From an uncultured Lachnospiraceae bacterium (GTDB lineage: Bacteria; Bacillota; Clostridia; Lachnospirales; Lachnospiraceae), in NCBI GenBank assembly GCA_937901625.1, contig CALDIE010000017.1, positions 1-8,721 of the forward strand: DNA of 8,721 bases, given 5' to 3'. Under the pieces are notes generated by a model, which was not told where the DNA came from, did no database searches, and saw only the letters and a program-made list of their open reading frames with translations. The translations under genes were made by a program, and so were the position numbers. Below are positions 6,429 to 8,721 of the stretch, piece after piece (within the stretch, counting starts at the first letter, position 1; every line of letters begins with the position of its first letter).

Positions 6429-6445
6429 TTTTTCCTCCTGCTGTT

Positions 6446-7237
6446 TTAACGTTTTACTTCCGTACGGCTTCCCCTTGCGGAGAGCACATTTACAATGATC
6501 AAAAGGATCAGCGTAACGAAAAAGATCACGGTGGAAAGCGCGTACATGGTAGGCTGGATGCCTTTTCGCAACTGCGCGTAGATCATGGTGGAGAGGGTGT
6601 TGACCCCGGCTCCCTTTGTAAAATACGTGATCACAAAATCGTCCATGGACATGGTGAGCGCCATAAAGAATCCGGCGATAATGCCCGGGATCAGTTCCGG
6701 AAGGATGACCTTAAAGAAGGAGTACACCGGTCCGGCACCCAGATCTCTGGCGGCCTCAAAGATGCTGACATCCATCTGATTGAAGCGCGGCATGATATTC
6801 AAGATCACGTACGGAATGTTAAATGTAATATGCGCCAAAAGGATGCTGTTAAATCCAAGCGGCATGAACCGTATGATAAATAACATCATGGCGATACCGG
6901 TTACGATGTCCGCGTTTAACATGGGGATGTTTGTGATGGCCATGACAAAGGAGTACTCTCTTTTATGCATGGCGTCGATCCCGATGGAAGCCAAAAGCCC
7001 GAGTATGGTGGATACAAGCGCCGATACAAAGGCCAGGATGATCGTATTATTTAAGGAATCCTTGATCAGGGTGGAGCGGAACATCTCACTGTACCATTTA
7101 AGCGTAAATCCATCCCAAACCACGCGTGAGATCGAGTTGTTAAAGGAGGATACCACCAGCACAAGGATCGGCGCATAGAGAAAGATCATGATAATGGCCA
7201 CATAGAAGCGGCATATAAATCGTTTCAGCTTTACCAT
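6446..7237 (-). CDS. potC: Polyamine ABC transporter permease PotC
   Basis: Inner-membrane permease of 263 aa, one half of the translocation channel. About six membrane spans are visible, roughly at residues 12-32, 63-88, 97-122, 130-150, 184-207 and 232-252. The cytoplasmic EAA loop that docks on the ATPase is at 161-180 (EAARDLGAGP, then ILP), with the conserved glycine at 167. DNIP-type and MSMDDF segments (about 196-201) are typical of PotC. The start is ATG, 8 nt from AAGGAG (7246-7251). The start overlaps the end of potB by 7 nt, and potD begins 17 bp after its stop, so the products are probably made in step. Separate PotC and PotD here contrast with PotCD fusions found in some Firmicutes. 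Confidence 0.95.
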   Translation of the reverse strand: MVKLKRFICRFYVAIIMIFLYAPILVLVVSSFNNSISRVVWDGFTLKWYSEMFRSTLIKDSLNNTIILAFVSALVSTILGLLASIGIDAMHKREYSFVMAITNIPMLNADIVTGIAMMLFIIRFMPLGFNSILLAHITFNIPYVILNIMPRFNQMDVSIFEAARDLGAGPVYSFFKVILPELIPGIIAGFFMALTMSMDDFVITYFTKGAGVNTLSTMIYAQLRKGIQPTMYALSTVIFFVTLILLIIVNVLSARGSRTEVKR

Positions 7238-8049
7238 ACATTTGACTCCTTCTCTTTGGTTTCCTGGCGCTGCGTAAACAGCAGACCGATGATCACAAAG
7301 ATCAACAGTGCAAAGGATAGACCGGCGCCTAAGTGCCAGTTCATACTGGTGACAAACTCCTGCTCGATGACATTACCGATCAACTGGATCTTGCCGCCGC
7401 CAAGTACATCCGGAATGACAAAGGATGTCAGCGCCGGAATGAAGACCATAGTGATACCGCTTATGATCCCCGGTTTAGAGAGGGGAAGAATGATCTTAAA
7501 TAAACGGGTGGGCTTGGAGGCGCCTAAGTCGGAGGCGGCATCCAAAAGGTCCGCATCGATATCCATGACAGCGTTGTATATAGGCAGGATCATATATGGC
7601 AGAAAGTCATAGACCATACCGAAGATGATAGCGCCTCTGGTATTTAACATCTCAAACGGTCCAATGGAAAACCGGGAGAGTATCATATTTAAAATACCGT
7701 TTTTGTTTAGGATCATCTGCAGTGCCAGGATCCGGAGGATGGAATTCATCCACATCGGAAGGATTAAGATCACGATGACCAGCCCCTTGTTGGTAAAATT
7801 GATGTAGCGAAGAACCAGTGCAAGGGGGTAAGCGACCAAAAAGCAGACCACGGTGCAGATCAAAGCCAAAAGGATGGAGAGTATCATGGCTTTCCTGTGC
7901 AGGGGATCTAAGATCGCAAAGATGTTCGTTAAGGTAAAGGCGCCGTCTTTGGCGGTAAAAGCGTAATACCCGACAAAGACAAGCGGCAGTACGATAAAAG
8001 CTATCATCCAGATCAGATAGGGCAGTGAGACGTATTTGCGTTTAGTCAT
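7231..8049 (-). CDS. potB: Polyamine ABC transporter permease PotB
   Basis: Inner-membrane permease of 272 aa that pairs with PotC. Six spans are expected; hydrophobic segments appear at about 11-31, 55-80, 88-112, 139-160, 193-215 and 243-259. The EAA loop is at 170-189 (DAASDLGAS, then ILPLSKPG), with Asp in place of the usual first Glu and Gly176 conserved. The conserved WMNSILR (100-106) and SFVIPDVLGGG (209-219) segments are typical of PotB. Its ATG shares one base with the potA stop (TAATG), and AGGAGG at 8057-8062 lies 7 nt away inside the end of potA, a standard arrangement for translational coupling. Confidence 0.95.
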   Translation of the reverse strand: MTKRKYVSLPYLIWMIAFIVLPLVFVGYYAFTAKDGAFTLTNIFAILDPLHRKAMILSILLALICTVVCFLVAYPLALVLRYINFTNKGLVIVILILPMWMNSILRILALQMILNKNGILNMILSRFSIGPFEMLNTRGAIIFGMVYDFLPYMILPIYNAVMDIDADLLDAASDLGASKPTRLFKIILPLSKPGIISGITMVFIPALTSFVIPDVLGGGKIQLIGNVIEQEFVTSMNWHLGAGLSFALLIFVIIGLLFTQRQETKEKESNVW

Positions 8050-8721
8050 TATACATCCTCCTGCTTTAAAACAGCCTCGTCTTCCGATTCCGGTTTATGC
8101 ATGATCTGTATGTTAAAAGGATCGACATAGAGTCCGACGGTGCTGTCTTTTTCATGGTAGGAAGTGGTATGGATCATCCAAAGCATTCCGAGGCCTTCTG
8201 CCATGATCTCATAGTGAACGCCCTTAAAGAGAACGGAACGGACAATAGCGTCAAATATACCGGCGCCGGCAGCGCGGATCTCGATGTCTTCCGGGCGGAT
8301 GACCACATCCACCGGTTTGTTTTCACCAAAGCCTTTATCCACGCAGGCAAAGTTCTGCCCGCAGATGCAGACGAGCTCATCGCGAACCATCGTGGCGCCT
8401 AAGAGGTTGGCATCACCGATAAAATCGGCCACAAAGGCATTTTCAGGTTCATTGTAGATATCCTCCGGCGTACCGATCTGCTGGATGTAGCCCTTGTTCA
8501 TTACGACGATCTTATCGGACATGGTCAGGGCTTCTTCCTGGTCGTGGGTTACATAGATAAAGGTGATGCCCAGTTCCTGCTTTAAGCGGATCAGTTCCCG
8601 CTGCATATCCTGTCTGAGTTTTAAATCCAGAGCGCCTAAAGGTTCATCCAGCAAGAGCACCTGGGGCTCATTGACGATCGCGCGGGCGATGGCGATACGC
8701 TGTTGCTGACCGCCGCTTAGG
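8049..8721 (-). CDS. potA: Polyamine ABC transporter ATP-binding protein, C-terminal part (start outside window)
   Basis: The ATPase that powers PotBC; 223 residues plus stop are visible and the frame stays open through the window edge, so the Walker A region lies beyond it. Present in order: the ABC signature LSGGQQQRIAIARA at the edge; Walker B and D-loop LLLDEPLGALD; the H-loop VTHDQEEALTMSDKIVV; QQIGTPEDIYNEP, characteristic of the PotA/MalK-type subfamily; FIGDANLLGA; and a C-terminal TOBE-type regulatory domain with VVIRPEDIEI. A GTG at 8660 lies inside Walker B and is not the real start. The acidic tail (ESEDEAVLKQEDV) is unremarkable. The gene overlaps potB by one base. Confidence 0.96.
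   Translation of the reverse strand, partial: LSGGQQQRIAIARAIVNEPQVLLLDEPLGALDLKLRQDMQRELIRLKQELGITFIYVTHDQEEALTMSDKIVVMNKGYIQQIGTPEDIYNEPENAFVADFIGDANLLGATMVRDELVCICGQNFACVDKGFGENKPVDVVIRPEDIEIRAAGAGIFDAIVRSVLFKGVHYEIMAEGLGMLWMIHTTSYHEKDSTVGLYVDPFNIQIMHKPESEDEAVLKQEDV

Noticed and set aside
6407..6883. 158-aa plus-strand frame across the potD/potC junction
   Set aside because: Antisense to the start of potD and much of potC, which are both certain; its composition is that of reversed membrane-protein codons.
1..8721. Mobile elements, CRISPR arrays, tRNA genes or defence genes
   Set aside because: No transposase or integrase motifs, no regularly spaced repeats, no tRNA-like cloverleaf, and no known defence domains seen on either strand.

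Overview
The window looks like ordinary chromosomal DNA from a Gram-positive Firmicute, most likely a clostridium of the Lachnospiraceae type. The reasons are AGGAGG-type ribosome sites before most genes, a lipobox-bearing PotD, the valS-folC order, and a zinc-ribbon ValRS. This placement comes from reading the proteins by eye, not from a database search. There are no tRNA or rRNA genes, insertion sequences, phage genes or CRISPR repeats. Genes fill nearly all of it; the longest stretch without a real gene is the 168 bp between the TPR gene and the last plus-strand gene.

Plus strand, 1-5271: the 3' part of valS (valyl-tRNA synthetase) is followed at short spacing by folC (folate polyglutamylation, TTG start), a small acidic protein of 59 aa, and a 472-aa membrane protein with an N-terminal zinc ribbon and TPR repeats on both sides of one membrane span. 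Gaps of 13-20 bp and no terminators between them suggest one transcript. After the TPR gene come a 22-bp tandem direct repeat, a near-consensus sigma-A promoter (TTGAAA, 17 bp, TATAAT), a leader of about 93 nt whose ends can pair, and a 139-aa single-span membrane protein of unknown function.

Boundary, 5272-5383: the two gene sets converge here on about 100 bp holding three successive hairpins. The last is a strong plus-strand terminator, and one arm contains the stop codon of the opposite gene.

Minus strand, 8721-5373: a polyamine-type ABC importer in the order potA (5' end beyond the window), potB, potC, potD. The genes overlap or nearly touch (TAATG at potA/potB, 7-nt overlap at potB/potC, 17-nt gap before potD), so they are probably co-transcribed and partly translationally coupled. 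PotA powers transport, PotB and PotC form the channel, and PotD is the lipid-anchored binding protein.

The least understood content is the trio of uncharacterised proteins (59, 472 and 139 aa) and the regulatory DNA around 4675-4851 and 5292-5383. I see no clear new multi-gene system; the best candidates for follow-up are the bitopic zinc-ribbon/TPR protein, the repeat-promoter-leader block, and the nested palindromes.
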